Source: Aliiruegeria sabulilitoris (GTDB taxonomy: Bacteria > Pseudomonadota > Alphaproteobacteria > Rhodobacterales > Rhodobacteraceae). From it: a stretch of DNA of 64,000 bases. The notes below the pieces were generated by a model, which ran no database searches, was not told the DNA's origin, and was given only the letters and a program-made list of their open reading frames with translations. A program made the translations under genes and the position numbers. Below, one piece after another: positions 18,557-26,887 of this stretch. The DNA lies in NCBI RefSeq assembly GCF_001558155.1, contig NZ_LOAS01000026.1, forward strand, positions 25,441 to 89,440. Direction: 5' to 3'. The number at the start of each line of letters is the position of its first letter. The first letter of the stretch is position 1.

Positions 18557-19162
18557 TCAACAAAGCCGGCGCGGGCCGGCGGGCGTATCGATCACGGCTT
18601 CGAGACCTGCCGGACCGGTCTCGAACCGAAAACGCGGGTCGGTCAGCCGGAGCCTGTCGCGCAATGTCGCGGCCTCCGGGTGACGAATGACAAGTTCGGT
18701 CAGGCGACAGCCGCTTGGCTCAAGCGACGCGGCTGGGTGGTCGCTCTGCCATTGGATCACGGCCGGGTGGATATTGTCGAATGGCAACCGCCCATCCAAC
18801 GGAACCGCCATAGACCAGCGATAAACGCCCCGGCTGAGGGCGATCGGCGTGCCGGTCCCGTCCCCAAGTGCGGCCAGTGCCGCCTCCATATCCGCGCACC
18901 GCAAGATCCAGTTCGTCAATCGCGGAGGGCCTGAAAAGGCATCGAGGTCAAACCAGCGTGGCCGCGATGGCGGCGGCGCGGAGGGGTCCACAGCGATCAC
19001 TTCCAGGTATTCGGTGCCACCGAGCGACAGCAGGCGGTTATGGGTGCCGAAATCCGGGTGCTGCCCACCCGGGCCAAGCCGTACACCCAGCGCTGCCTCG
19101 ACGGCTTCTGCACCGGCCGGCAGGGTCTCGCAGGATATGGCCAGGTGATCGAATTCGAACAT
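18557..19162 (-). CDS. VOC superfamily protein (Glyoxalase-like domain)
   Basis: A 201-residue protein with the vicinal-oxygen-chelate N-terminal strand FEFDHLAISCETL and the conserved GTHNRLLSLGGTEYLEVIAVDP block of the Glyoxalase_3-type family. A second half contains RGVYRWSMAVPLDG and FDNIHPAVIQW. His6 and the Glu in YLEVI are plausible metal ligands. Members of this branch have no assigned reaction. It converges with the aldo/keto reductase gene (12 bases between stops) and is separated from scpA upstream by an intrinsic terminator. Confidence 0.8.
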   Translation of the reverse strand: MFEFDHLAISCETLPAGAEAVEAALGVRLGPGGQHPDFGTHNRLLSLGGTEYLEVIAVDPSAPPPSRPRWFDLDAFSGPPRLTNWILRCADMEAALAALGDGTGTPIALSRGVYRWSMAVPLDGRLPFDNIHPAVIQWQSDHPAASLEPSGCRLTELVIRHPEAATLRDRLRLTDPRFRFETGPAGLEAVIDTPAGPRRLC

Positions 19163-19175
19163 CGCGCCTCACATC

Positions 19176-19203
19176 AAAAGGGCGGGCCCATAACGGCCCG
19201 CCC
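19176..19203 (-). terminator. Intrinsic terminator downstream of scpA
   Basis: A perfect 9-bp stem GGGCGGGCC (19180-19188) / GGCCCGCCC (19195-19203) with a 6-base loop. On the minus strand it is followed by TTTT (19179-19176). It lies 57 bases past the scpA stop and before the VOC gene, so it should end the propionyl-CoA transcript. Confidence 0.75.
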
Positions 19204-19259
19204 CTTCATTTGACATGTTTTCAAGTGGCGGAGTAAGCCCCCCGCAACGCGGCCCGAGA

Positions 19260-21404
19260 TCAGGCGGCGGTGTCGCGCTTCTTGCTGATGATCTTCATGA
19301 TCTCCTGCGCGGACGCCGGGATATTGGTGCCCGGGCCGAAGATCGCGGAGACGCCGGCATTGTAGAGGAACTCGTAGTCCTGATGCGGGATGACCCCGCC
19401 GCAGATCACGATGATGTCCTCGGCGCCTTGTTTCTTCAGCTCCTCGACGAGGCGCGGGGCCAGCGTCTTGTGGCCAGCGGCCAGCGAGGAGATGCCAACG
19501 ATATGCACGTCGTTGTCGATGGCGTCCTGCGCGGCTTCTTCCGGGGTCTGGAAGAGCGGGCCTACATCGACGTCGAAGCCGATATCGGCATAGGCCGTGG
19601 CGATCACCTTGGCGCCGCGGTCATGGCCGTCCTGGCCCATCTTGACCACGAGCATCCGCGGACGACGGCCTTCCTTTTCGGCGAATTCCTCGATCGATTT
19701 CTGGATCGCGGTGAACTCGTCGTCGCCCTCGTAAGCAGCACCATAGACACCCGAGAGCGTCTTGATCTCGGCCCGATGGCGGCCGAACACCTTCTCCATT
19801 GCCATGCTGATCTCCCCAACGGATGCCCGGGCGCGGGCGGCGTCGACGGCAGCCTCCAGCAGGTTGCCACCTTCCGTGGTCCGGCGCGTGATCTCCTCGA
19901 GTGCGGCTTGGCAGGCAGCCTCGTCCCGCGTCGAACGCATCTTTTCGAGACGCTCGATCTGCGACTTGCGGACCGCGACGTTGTCGACATCGAGGATCTC
20001 GAGATCGTCTTCCTTGGCAAGCTTGTGCTTGTTGACGCCAACGATGACTTCCTCGCCGCGGTCGATCATCGACTGGCGCTTAGCCGCCGATTCCTCGATG
20101 CGCAGCTTGGGCATGCCGGAGTTGACAGCGGCTGTCATGCCGCCCAGTTCCTCGACCTCTTCCATCAGGGCCCAGGCTTTCTCGATCAGCTCGTTGGTCA
20201 GCGCCTCCACGTAGTAGGAGCCGGCGAGCGGATCGACCACCTTGGTCACCTGCGTCTCTTCCTGAAGGATGATCTGGGTGTTCCGCGCGATGCGGGCCGA
20301 GAAATCGGTCGGCAGCGCGATGGCCTCGTCGAGCGCGTTTGTGTGCAACGACTGGGTGCCGCCGAGCGCGGCCGACATCGCCTCATAGGCGGTCCGGATC
20401 ACGTTGTTATAGGGGTCCTGCTCGGCCAGCGACACGCCGGAGGTCTGGCAGTGGGTCCGCAGCATCTTGGAACGCGGGTCCTTGGCGCCGAGATCGGTCA
20501 TCACCCGCGACCATAGCGTCCGCGCGGCCCGCAGTTTGGCGATCTCCATGAAGAAGTTCATGCCCATGCAGAAGAAGAAGGACAGCCGACCGGCGAACTT
20601 GTCGACCGGCATGCCGGCCTTGATCGCGGTGCGCACGTATTCGCGACCGTCGGCCAGCGTGAAGGCAAGCTCCTGCACCAGGTCCGCGCCGGCTTCCTGC
20701 ATGTGGTAGCCGGAGATCGAGATCGAGTTGAACTTCGGCATCTCGTTGGCGGTATATTCAATGATGTCGCCAATGATCCGCATAGAAGGCTCGGGCGGAT
20801 AGATGTAGGTGTTGCGGACCATGAACTCCTTCAGAATGTCGTTCTGAATGGTGCCGGCCAGCACGGATTTGTCATGGCCTTGCTCTTCGCCCACGACGAT
20901 GAAGTTGGCGAGAACGGGGATCACGGCGCCGTTCATGGTCATCGAGACCGAGACCTTGTCGAGCGGGATACCGTCGAAGAGGATCTTCATGTCCTCCACG
21001 CTGTCGATGGCCACACCGGCCTTGCCAACGTCACCTTCCACGCGCGGGTGGTCGGAGTCGTAACCGCGGTGCGTGGCGAGGTCGAAAGCGACGGAAACGC
21101 CCTGCTGACCGGCGGCAAGCGCACGGCGATAGAAGGCGTTGGATTCTTCTGCGGTGGAGAAACCGGCATATTGACGGATCGTCCAGGGGCGACCGGCATA
21201 CATCGTTGCCTTTGGACCGCGCGTGAAGGGCTCGAAGCCCGGCAGCGACCCCATATGCGGCAGGCCCTTGATGTCCTCTTCCGTGTAGAGCGGCTTGACC
21301 TTGATGCCTTCGAGCGTTTCCCACGTCAGAGCGCCGAGCGGCTTGCCGCGCAACTCCTTCGTGGCCAGCTCAGCCCAGTCCTGTGGTGTTTTGATGTCGG
21401 TCAT
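19260..21404 (-). CDS. scpA: Methylmalonyl-CoA mutase
   Basis: A 714-residue single-chain adenosylcobalamin-dependent mutase that interconverts (R)-methylmalonyl-CoA and succinyl-CoA. The catalytic barrel has [35 protein letters not shown] (substrate channel, with the Tyr near 75) and [18 protein letters not shown]. The C-terminal cobalamin domain has the DxHxxG motif in [13 protein letters not shown] near residue 590, plus GISSLAAGH and [15 protein letters not shown]. The length is typical of the homodimeric bacterial enzyme. No meaB chaperone or epimerase gene is visible in this window. Its first 35 bases overlap the end of the sulfotransferase-like gene, and pccA lies upstream on the same strand. 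Confidence 0.96.
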   Translation of the reverse strand: MTDIKTPQDWAELATKELRGKPLGALTWETLEGIKVKPLYTEEDIKGLPHMGSLPGFEPFTRGPKATMYAGRPWTIRQYAGFSTAEESNAFYRRALAAGQQGVSVAFDLATHRGYDSDHPRVEGDVGKAGVAIDSVEDMKILFDGIPLDKVSVSMTMNGAVIPVLANFIVVGEEQGHDKSVLAGTIQNDILKEFMVRNTYIYPPEPSMRIIGDIIEYTANEMPKFNSISISGYHMQEAGADLVQELAFTLADGREYVRTAIKAGMPVDKFAGRLSFFFCMGMNFFMEIAKLRAARTLWSRVMTDLGAKDPRSKMLRTHCQTSGVSLAEQDPYNNVIRTAYEAMSAALGGTQSLHTNALDEAIALPTDFSARIARNTQIILQEETQVTKVVDPLAGSYYVEALTNELIEKAWALMEEVEELGGMTAAVNSGMPKLRIEESAAKRQSMIDRGEEVIVGVNKHKLAKEDDLEILDVDNVAVRKSQIERLEKMRSTRDEAACQAALEEITRRTTEGGNLLEAAVDAARARASVGEISMAMEKVFGRHRAEIKTLSGVYGAAYEGDDEFTAIQKSIEEFAEKEGRRPRMLVVKMGQDGHDRGAKVIATAYADIGFDVDVGPLFQTPEEAAQDAIDNDVHIVGISSLAAGHKTLAPRLVEELKKQGAEDIIVICGGVIPHQDYEFLYNAGVSAIFGPGTNIPASAQEIMKIISKKRDTAA

Positions 21405-22323
21405 CGGGGATTGATCCTCCTGTCATGTCCATTATGCGCAGTTCGCGAGCGTCCGCGCGTTCTATAAGCGTTGCGTGGCCATTTGCGCCAGAACGAAGCC
21501 AGGCCACGTCCTCGGCATATTGCGCCACCAGCGCCTCTCGCTGATCTAAATCGAACGGCAGCCAACGTCCGTCGCTGCTGATCGGAATCGGGGCGAGATG
21601 GCCGCAATCCGCCATCACCTCGCATATATCCTCTGGCGTCGGTGCGCGCGCCTCCCAAGAGCGCACACCCGCCATGCGAACCGCGAAACCCGGAGACAGG
21701 GAATTGCCCGTCATTGCAGCCAATTGTCGCTCCGGAAGCCCGCCAAGACGCTCATAGGGCCAGACAAATAGCCGCGCCGAGGGAAAGGCGGCCGAGATCT
21801 CCTCGATCACCCGGCGCCAGCGGCGCGGTTGCGTCACCAACCGGTCAAGCACGGCACGATCCGGCGCCGAATGCCCGTTCAGCACGGCTTGGCCCAGCAG
21901 GGAGGTCCAGAAACGGTCATAGGCGCGAATGCCCAGAACGATCCGGTCGCAGGAGCCGTGGAGCGCCGGTACGACCCGGTTCAGCCGTTCGAAAACCCAA
22001 GGGTAGAGTCGCTCCGAACGCAGGCATTCCGCGACCGTCCCCAGAAGGTTCTGTTCCGACAGGATGAGCCGCTCCATCCCTGCCCGCGCGGCGGAATGCT
22101 GCAACACCTGCAACCGGCCACAGGAATGTCGGCCAAGCCGTTCCAGCGGCAGCGTGATCCGATCGGGACGACGTACCAGCCCCGACAGCATGCCACGCCG
22201 CGTTTGCGGCGGCGCCCAGACGGCGATCCCCTCCTGCGCAAGCAGCCGGGCATTGCTCGTCAGGAAATTCTGCATCGTCGAGGCGCCGGTCCGGTGGGCG
22301 CCGAGGTGAAGGGTTACATGCAT
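21370..22323 (-). CDS. Sulfotransferase-like protein
   Basis: A 317-residue protein beginning [21 protein letters not shown]. The segment [14 protein letters not shown] resembles the 5'-phosphosulfate-binding loop of PAPS-dependent sulfotransferases (usually a GTT/GST core), and [19 protein letters not shown] resembles the 3'-phosphate-binding region. Proteins of this kind are common in marine Rhodobacterales; substrates are unknown and some may not be active sulfotransferases. The start at 22323 was chosen from this N-terminal match; the open frame upstream to 23010 is antisense to the DUF4174 gene. The 3' end overlaps the scpA start by 35 bases, so it is translationally tied to scpA. Confidence 0.72.
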   Translation of the reverse strand: MHVTLHLGAHRTGASTMQNFLTSNARLLAQEGIAVWAPPQTRRGMLSGLVRRPDRITLPLERLGRHSCGRLQVLQHSAARAGMERLILSEQNLLGTVAECLRSERLYPWVFERLNRVVPALHGSCDRIVLGIRAYDRFWTSLLGQAVLNGHSAPDRAVLDRLVTQPRRWRRVIEEISAAFPSARLFVWPYERLGGLPERQLAAMTGNSLSPGFAVRMAGVRSWEARAPTPEDICEVMADCGHLAPIPISSDGRWLPFDLDQREALVAQYAEDVAWLRSGANGHATLIERADARELRIMDMTGGSIPDDRHQNTTGLG

Positions 22324-22504
22324 GTTCGCACAGGCTCCGGCTGGCACGGGCCGCCAGCCCGCACGGGTTCTCTTCCCTTGCCATAACCCACAGCCCCTTG
22401 CCGGCGCGTTAAGGATGATTGGCCGCATGCGGCTTTCGCACGATTTTCCCTTAGCTTTCCGCTTTGCCTCCCCTATATCTTTGAAGACAGCAGGAGAGCC
22501 CGAT

Positions 22505-22990
22505 TTGTTCCGCATCCCCCTGAGCATGTTCCTTGTTTCCGCCGCCCTCGCCGTCGCACCCCTTGCGGCAACCGCGCAGGATACGGCAGAACCGGCCGAG
22601 AACGTCGAAATACCCGCCGAACTGGAGATCCTGTCGGCCGAGCAGGTTGACCTGGCATCGTATCTCTGGACGAAACGAGTCCTGCTGGTCTTTGCCGACA
22701 CGCCGGCCGATCCGCGCTTCACCAAGCAGATGCAGATGATCGAGGAACGCCCGCGCGACCTGCTCGAACGGGACGTGGTCGTGGTGACGGACACCGCGCC
22801 CGAACTGCGTTCGGACGTGCGCAAGGATCTGCGCCCGCGCGGATTCGCGCTGGTCATGGTGGACAAGGATGGTGAGATCAAGCTGCGAAAACCCGCGCCC
22901 TGGTCGACCCGCGAAATCACCCGCTCCATCGACAAGACCCCGCTCCGGCGACAGGAAATCCGCGACAGGAGCGGATCGATCGGCCAGTGA
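22505..22990 (+). CDS. Exported DUF4174 family protein
   Basis: A 161-residue protein with a signal peptide ending APLAATAQ. The DUF4174 core is present: RVLLVFADTPADPRFTKQMQMIEERPRDLLERDVVVVTDT, followed by LRPRGFALVMVDKDGEIKLRKPAPWSTREITRSIDKTPLRRQEI. The fold is thought to be thioredoxin-like, but no CxxC is present, so redox activity is not supported. The TTG at 22505 is preferred as start because AGGAGA at 22492-22497 precedes it by seven bases; an ATG four codons upstream of the hydrophobic core (22526) is an alternative. The gene is divergent from the sulfotransferase-like gene and converges with pccA. Confidence 0.82.
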   Translation: MFRIPLSMFLVSAALAVAPLAATAQDTAEPAENVEIPAELEILSAEQVDLASYLWTKRVLLVFADTPADPRFTKQMQMIEERPRDLLERDVVVVTDTAPELRSDVRKDLRPRGFALVMVDKDGEIKLRKPAPWSTREITRSIDKTPLRRQEIRDRSGSIGQ

Positions 22991-23140
22991 AGCGGGCGGT
23001 CGGATGTCATGAACTGACCTCCGCAAAGCTTGGTTTGTTCGCCAGGACCGGCAGCGCGACACGCACCGAGAGGCCGCAGCGCATATGCGCCGGTTCCTTC
23101 GGTCGAGTCCGTGTCGCACTTACCATTCCCGCTCGCCTTC

Positions 23141-25138
23141 CTATTCGAATTCCATGATCACGTCATCGACGGCGAGGCTGTCGCCCGGCCCCGCATTGAT
23201 CCTGGACACGATACCCGTTTTTTCGGCACGCAGGATATTCTCCATCTTCATCGCTTCGACGGTGCAGAGCGACTGGCCTTCCTGAACCTCGTCGCCAACC
23301 GCGACATCGAGCTTCACGATCAGCCCCGGCATCGGACAAAGCAGCAGCTTGGAGGTATCCGGCGCCACTTTCTCCGGCATCAACCGGGCAAGCGCCCCCT
23401 GAAGCGGCGTAAACACATTCACCTTCATGTCGGCGCCACGGTAGCGGATGCGGTAGCCGGAGGTGATCTTGTCGACCTTGAAGTGGTGTTTCTTGCCGGC
23501 GATATCGACCTCGGCCAGCGAGTCGCCCGGGGTCCATTTCGACTTCATCCCGATCCGGCGGTCCTCGAAGACAACCGTGGTGCCATGCTTGTTGGCTTCC
23601 ACCTTGATCGGAAACTCCTCGCCGTCGACCGAGACGATCCACTCCGTGCCGATCTTGCGCTTGTGGTTATCCATCGTGCCGGAAATCCGTGTCCGCCGGA
23701 TCTCGGCAACGCGGAACATGCCGGCGGCGCAGGCGGCGACCCGTTTCTTGCCGGCCTCGCTCAGTTCCACCCCGTTGAACCCTTCGGGATATTCCTCGTC
23801 GATGAAAGCGGTGGTGATATTGCCGTCAATGAAACGCTGATGGTCCATCACCGCCGACAGGAACGGGATGTTATGGCCAATCCCTTCCACTTCGAACGCA
23901 TCCAGCGCGTCGCGCATGTGGTCGATCGCCTTGGCCCGGGTTGGCCCCCAGGTGCAGAGCTTGGCAATCATCGGGTCATAGAACATCGAGATCTCGCCGC
24001 CCTCATAGACGCCGGTATCGTTGCGCACCCCCTTTTCATGCGTCGCCGCTTCTGCGGGCGGGCGGTAACGGGTCAGCCGGCCGATGGAGGGCAGGAAACC
24101 GCGATAGGGATCTTCGGCATAAAGCCGGCTCTCGATGGCCCAGCCCTTGATGCCGACATCCTCCTGCTCGATACCCAGCTCCTCCCCGGCAGCGACGCGG
24201 ATCATCTGTTCCACGAGGTCGACATCGGTGGTCAGTTCGGTCACCGGATGCTCCACCTGCAGGCGGGTGTTCATCTCGAGGAAATAGAAATTCCTGTCAC
24301 CATCGACGATGAATTCCACCGTCCCGGCCGAGCTGTAATTCACTGCCTTGGCAAGCGCGCAGGCCTGGTTGCCCATCGCCGCCCGCGTCTCCGGGTCGAG
24401 GAAGGGACTCGGGGCCTCCTCGATCACCTTCTGGTTGCGCCGCTGGATCGAGCACTCGCGCTCGTTGAGATAGATGCAGTTGCCGTGCTTGTCGGCCAGG
24501 ACCTGAATCTCGATATGGCGCGGCTGGGTGATGAATTTCTCGATAAAAATCCGGTCATCGCCAAAACTCGCCGCTGCTTCGTTCTTGGAGCTTTGGAACC
24601 CCTGGCGCGCCTCGGCGTCGTTCCAGGCGATCCGCATACCCTTGCCGCCGCCCCCCGCGGAGGCCTTGATCATCACCGGATAGCCGATCTCGCCCGCGAT
24701 CTTCACCGCCTCCTCGGCATCCCCGATCAGGCCCATATAGCCGGGCACGGTGGAGACGCCGGCCTCCAGAGCGAGCTTCTTGGAGGTGATCTTGTCACCC
24801 ATTGCCTCGATGGCCGAGGCCGGCGGGCCGACAAAGGCCACGCCCTCGGCTTCCAGCGCCTCGGCAAATTTGCGGTTCTCACTGAGAAACCCATAGCCCG
24901 GATGCACGGCCTCGGCCCCGCTCTGGCGGATCGCGTCCATCACCTTGTCGATGACGATATAGGACTGGTTCACGGGCGCCGGCCCGATATGCACCGCCTC
25001 ATCCGCCATCTGCACATGCAGCGCGTTACGGTCCGCATCCGAATAGATGGCGACCGTCTTGATCCCCATCTTCTGTGCGCTCTTGATCACCCGGCAGGCG
25101 ATCTCGCCCCGGTTCGCAATCAGCAGCTTCTTGAACAT
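23141..25138 (-). CDS. pccA: Propionyl-CoA carboxylase alpha chain (biotin carboxylase plus BCCP domain)
   Basis: A 665-residue biotin-dependent subunit. The N-terminal biotin carboxylase domain starts MFKKLLIANRGEIACRVIK, with the ATP-grasp glycine loop IKASAGGGGKGMRIAW, FIEKFITQPRHIEIQVLADK and NTRLQVEHPVTE. A middle linker domain (NHKRKIGTEWIVSVDGEEFP) is characteristic of the propionyl/methylcrotonyl class. The C-terminal biotinyl domain has the lysine in VEAMKMENILRAE near residue 630. It carboxylates biotin, and the beta chain transfers CO2 to propionyl-CoA. The ATG at 25138 follows GGAGGGG/TTGGAGC. The linker and the neighbouring pccB and scpA support propionyl-CoA over acetyl-CoA as substrate. 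Confidence 0.94.
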   Translation of the reverse strand: MFKKLLIANRGEIACRVIKSAQKMGIKTVAIYSDADRNALHVQMADEAVHIGPAPVNQSYIVIDKVMDAIRQSGAEAVHPGYGFLSENRKFAEALEAEGVAFVGPPASAIEAMGDKITSKKLALEAGVSTVPGYMGLIGDAEEAVKIAGEIGYPVMIKASAGGGGKGMRIAWNDAEARQGFQSSKNEAAASFGDDRIFIEKFITQPRHIEIQVLADKHGNCIYLNERECSIQRRNQKVIEEAPSPFLDPETRAAMGNQACALAKAVNYSSAGTVEFIVDGDRNFYFLEMNTRLQVEHPVTELTTDVDLVEQMIRVAAGEELGIEQEDVGIKGWAIESRLYAEDPYRGFLPSIGRLTRYRPPAEAATHEKGVRNDTGVYEGGEISMFYDPMIAKLCTWGPTRAKAIDHMRDALDAFEVEGIGHNIPFLSAVMDHQRFIDGNITTAFIDEEYPEGFNGVELSEAGKKRVAACAAGMFRVAEIRRTRISGTMDNHKRKIGTEWIVSVDGEEFPIKVEANKHGTTVVFEDRRIGMKSKWTPGDSLAEVDIAGKKHHFKVDKITSGYRIRYRGADMKVNVFTPLQGALARLMPEKVAPDTSKLLLCPMPGLIVKLDVAVGDEVQEGQSLCTVEAMKMENILRAEKTGIVSRINAGPGDSLAVDDVIMEFE

Positions 25139-25574
25139 GCTCCAACCCCTCCCATTGGACCCTCGGCCACTCCCTCTGCGGCCGGTCCCTTGCAAATATC
25201 CCGGTAAAGACCACCGGCGCTCCTCGCCCCCGTGGCCTCGTCTGTTCTCCCGGCACGGCCATGGCGCCGCGCCGACTTGTAATTTCTGGTTGCTCCGTCG
25301 CGCGGCGTCGTCCGGCCGCGCCCCGATACCGGCAATTCCCGGCCCCTGTTATCCAAAGCGGCCGCCGGAGCGAAAAAAGGCAGCCGTGCAATGCGATTGC
25401 GCGGCCGCCGAAAGTCGGAAGGGGTACTTCTATAGATCCCGGAGACGGTGTTTGACGTGGGATGCACCGTATCCGCGCCCTTGGTGCCCCGAAACGCCGA
25501 TTCCCAAAAGCCTGCAATTGCCGGGACCATCGGATAGGCCGGTTCCTGCCACAGTTTCAGGGAGTTCGGCAAAA
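25139..25574. other. 436-base gap upstream of pccA
   Basis: This is the longest gap in the propionyl-CoA cluster. I find no convincing gene. On the minus strand a frame opens with GTG at 25578, overlapping the preceding stop as GTGA, and reads about 55 codons with ordinary codon use before becoming arginine-rich; it runs into pccA and is probably not real. The gap contains an ATCTATAGAT-like palindrome near 25430 and CTTGCAAATATCCC at 25189-25202. The latter partly matches both the ScfR-type site and the dispersed repeat. A separate pccA promoter may lie here. Confidence 0.45.
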
Positions 25575-25976
25575 TCACGCCCAGTCCTCCCCGTCCTCGG
25601 GCCCGTCCTCGGGGTCATCGATGATCTCGAACCTGTCCAGCACCTCAGGAAAGCTCCGCTGAATCACCTTGAGATCCGCCTTGAGCAGGGCCTCGTAGCT
25701 TTCGGGATCGAACGGCTCCTCGGCCGCCACGATCTCGCGGCCAAAGAGCCAGTTCAGCCGCCCCGCATCCAGGTTGCCACGCTCGAAGGGCGCGTCGCCG
25801 AAATTCTCCAGGATGGCATTGAGAAAAGCCGCATCCGCCCGCCGATCCGCGGGCTTGCGATCGGCAAAACGCTCGCGCGCCTTGAGCGGCGTCGCACCGC
25901 CCTTGTTGGCCCGACGCAGGGTGAATTGGTAATCCGTCCCGGTCAACCGGCTGGGAAAGCCCCGATGTTTCAGCAT
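25575..25976 (-). CDS. Conserved small protein of the pcc cluster, unknown function
   Basis: A 133-residue, probably cytoplasmic protein with no signal peptide or membrane segment. The N-terminus is basic (MLKHRGFPSRLTGTDYQFTLRRANKGGATPLKARERF), followed by helical segments (AAFLNAILENFGDAPFERG, ESYEALLKADLKVIQRSFPEVLDRF) and a very acidic tail (DDPEDGPEDGEDWA). I do not recognise a domain. It lies 49 bases downstream of the DUF6497 gene in the same direction and in the row pccB-orf-DUF6497-orf-pccA, so it is probably cotranscribed. Its position suggests a link to the carboxylase, but nothing in the sequence shows one. Confidence 0.65.
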   Translation of the reverse strand: MLKHRGFPSRLTGTDYQFTLRRANKGGATPLKARERFADRKPADRRADAAFLNAILENFGDAPFERGNLDAGRLNWLFGREIVAAEEPFDPESYEALLKADLKVIQRSFPEVLDRFEIIDDPEDGPEDGEDWA

Positions 25977-26025
25977 TCTTGCCTCTTGCTACGTTCGCGT
26001 TCCGTCGGATTTTCCGCGTGCGTCC

Positions 26026-26412
26026 TCATTGCCAGACACAGCCTCCCTCGGTCAGCAGGTAGGCGCCGATGAACATCGTCGCCTCCGGATCGTGAACGCC
26101 GCGCTGCACCGCCCTGTCCATCAAGGCGATCATGAGCTGGTCCACCTCTCCGGTTTCGGTCGCGGCCTTGACCCCTTCGATGTTGCACAGGGCGTCAATG
26201 TCATCCGCGACCTGGTCATAGCCCAACTCGCCCTCGTCATCTCCGATCCGGGGCGTCACATAACGCAGGGTCAGCCAGGTCTCGCCGCCCGCCTGCGTTT
26301 CCACGATCCGGTCGAGGAATTCCACCGACAGCCCGGATGGCGTCACCACCTCCTTGGCCTGAAGCGCCCCCGCGCCCGCCAAAACCGCAATAGCTGCCAT
26401 CCACCGCTTCAT
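26026..26412 (-). CDS. Exported DUF6497 family protein
   Basis: A 128-residue protein with a short signal peptide (MKRWMAAIAVLAGAGALQA). The mature part starts KEVVTPSGLSVEFLDRIVE and contains DIDALCNIEGVKAATE and YLLTEGGCVWQ. This matches the general plan of DUF6497 proteins: a PSG motif near the N-terminus, a middle LC and a C-terminal cysteine-tryptophan. The two cysteines could pair in the periplasm. The function is unknown. Its ATG overlaps the stop of the preceding gene by four bases (ATGA), indicating translational coupling inside the pcc operon. Confidence 0.75.
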   Translation of the reverse strand: MKRWMAAIAVLAGAGALQAKEVVTPSGLSVEFLDRIVETQAGGETWLTLRYVTPRIGDDEGELGYDQVADDIDALCNIEGVKAATETGEVDQLMIALMDRAVQRGVHDPEATMFIGAYLLTEGGCVWQ

Positions 26413-26759
26413 CCGCCTTGCCCCCCGGCATTCTTAACCCAACGACGCCGCTTCTCCGGCGCTTCCAGAACGGAGGCGATCCGCGCCTCCAACCCATCCC
26501 GGTCAAACCGGGCGGCCGCAACGCGCCCACCGGCCCGAACGCGCAATCCCACCTCGCAGGACACCACCTCGACCACCGGCGAGAACCCCCGTTGCCCTTG
26601 CAGCGCGCGCCACATGTCCTGCCGCACCTGCTGTGCAATCCGCTCGCGCCCCGCCGCCGGAAGCGTCGTTTCCGCGACCACGTCGAAGCGCTCCGGCAAA
26701 TGCCGCGCCAAAACGAGCCGCGCACCGTCGCGCCGTACATGCCATCGACCCCGGCTCAC
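26409..26759 (-). CDS. Small protein of the pcc cluster, unknown function (start revised to GTG 26759)
   Basis: A 116-residue protein, MSRGRWHVRRDGARLVLARHL at the N-terminus, with a central RQDMWRALQGQRGFSPVVEV and an RRRWVKNAGGQGG tail. I know no function; it is basic and has no membrane segment. The frame is open back to a GTG at 26891 that overlaps the pccB stop (GTGA). However, the extra 44 residues are encoded largely by a GC hairpin and a diverged intergenic repeat (26825-26872). The GTG at 26759 has GGGAGAG six bases upstream, so I prefer it. The 3' end overlaps the DUF6497 start (ATGA). Confidence 0.6.
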   Translation of the reverse strand: MSRGRWHVRRDGARLVLARHLPERFDVVAETTLPAAGRERIAQQVRQDMWRALQGQRGFSPVVEVVSCEVGLRVRAGGRVAAARFDRDGLEARIASVLEAPEKRRRWVKNAGGQGG

Positions 26760-26824
26760 ATCCGCTCTCCCGACTTCGCCACCGCGATGTTCAAACCGAG
26801 CCTTTTCATCCGACGTGACCTGCC

Positions 26825-26872
26825 CTTCCTCTTTCCACAAATTCCCTGGGGGCTCGGGGAGCAGCGCCCCCC
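26825..26872 (-). repeat. Diverged copy G of the dispersed element, just after pccB
   Basis: On the minus strand this region reads a C/G hairpin (CGGGGGGCGCTGCTCCCCG) followed by AGCCCCCAGGGAATTTGTGG and AAAGAGG. The order hairpin, GGGATATTT-like block, AAAGAnGAAG-like block matches the other copies, especially copy B. It sits between the pccB stop and the next gene, the same position relative to a gene end as the others. The match is weaker than in copies A, C, D, E and F. Confidence 0.4.
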
Positions 26873-26887
26873 GTCCCAGCCTCCACC

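Noticed and set aside
21405-22323. Cobalamin riboswitch before the B12-dependent mutase
   Set aside because: The scpA upstream region is coding sequence of the overlapping gene and shows no B12-box pattern that I could recognise.
22324-23010. Long N-terminal extension of the sulfotransferase-like frame
   Set aside because: It is antisense to the DUF4174 gene, which has a signal peptide and family core, and the sulfotransferase-like match begins at [13 protein letters not shown].
25189-25202. CTTGCAAATATCCC upstream of pccA as an ScfR operator
   Set aside because: It has only one matching half and also looks like the CAAATATCCC part of the dispersed repeat, so the two explanations cannot be separated.
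25120-25578. Minus-strand frame starting with GTG 25578, overlapping the previous stop as GTGA
   Set aside because: The first 55 codons look ordinary, but the rest becomes arginine-rich and runs into the pccA start region. No motif or ribosome site supports it, so I leave it as possible degraded sequence.
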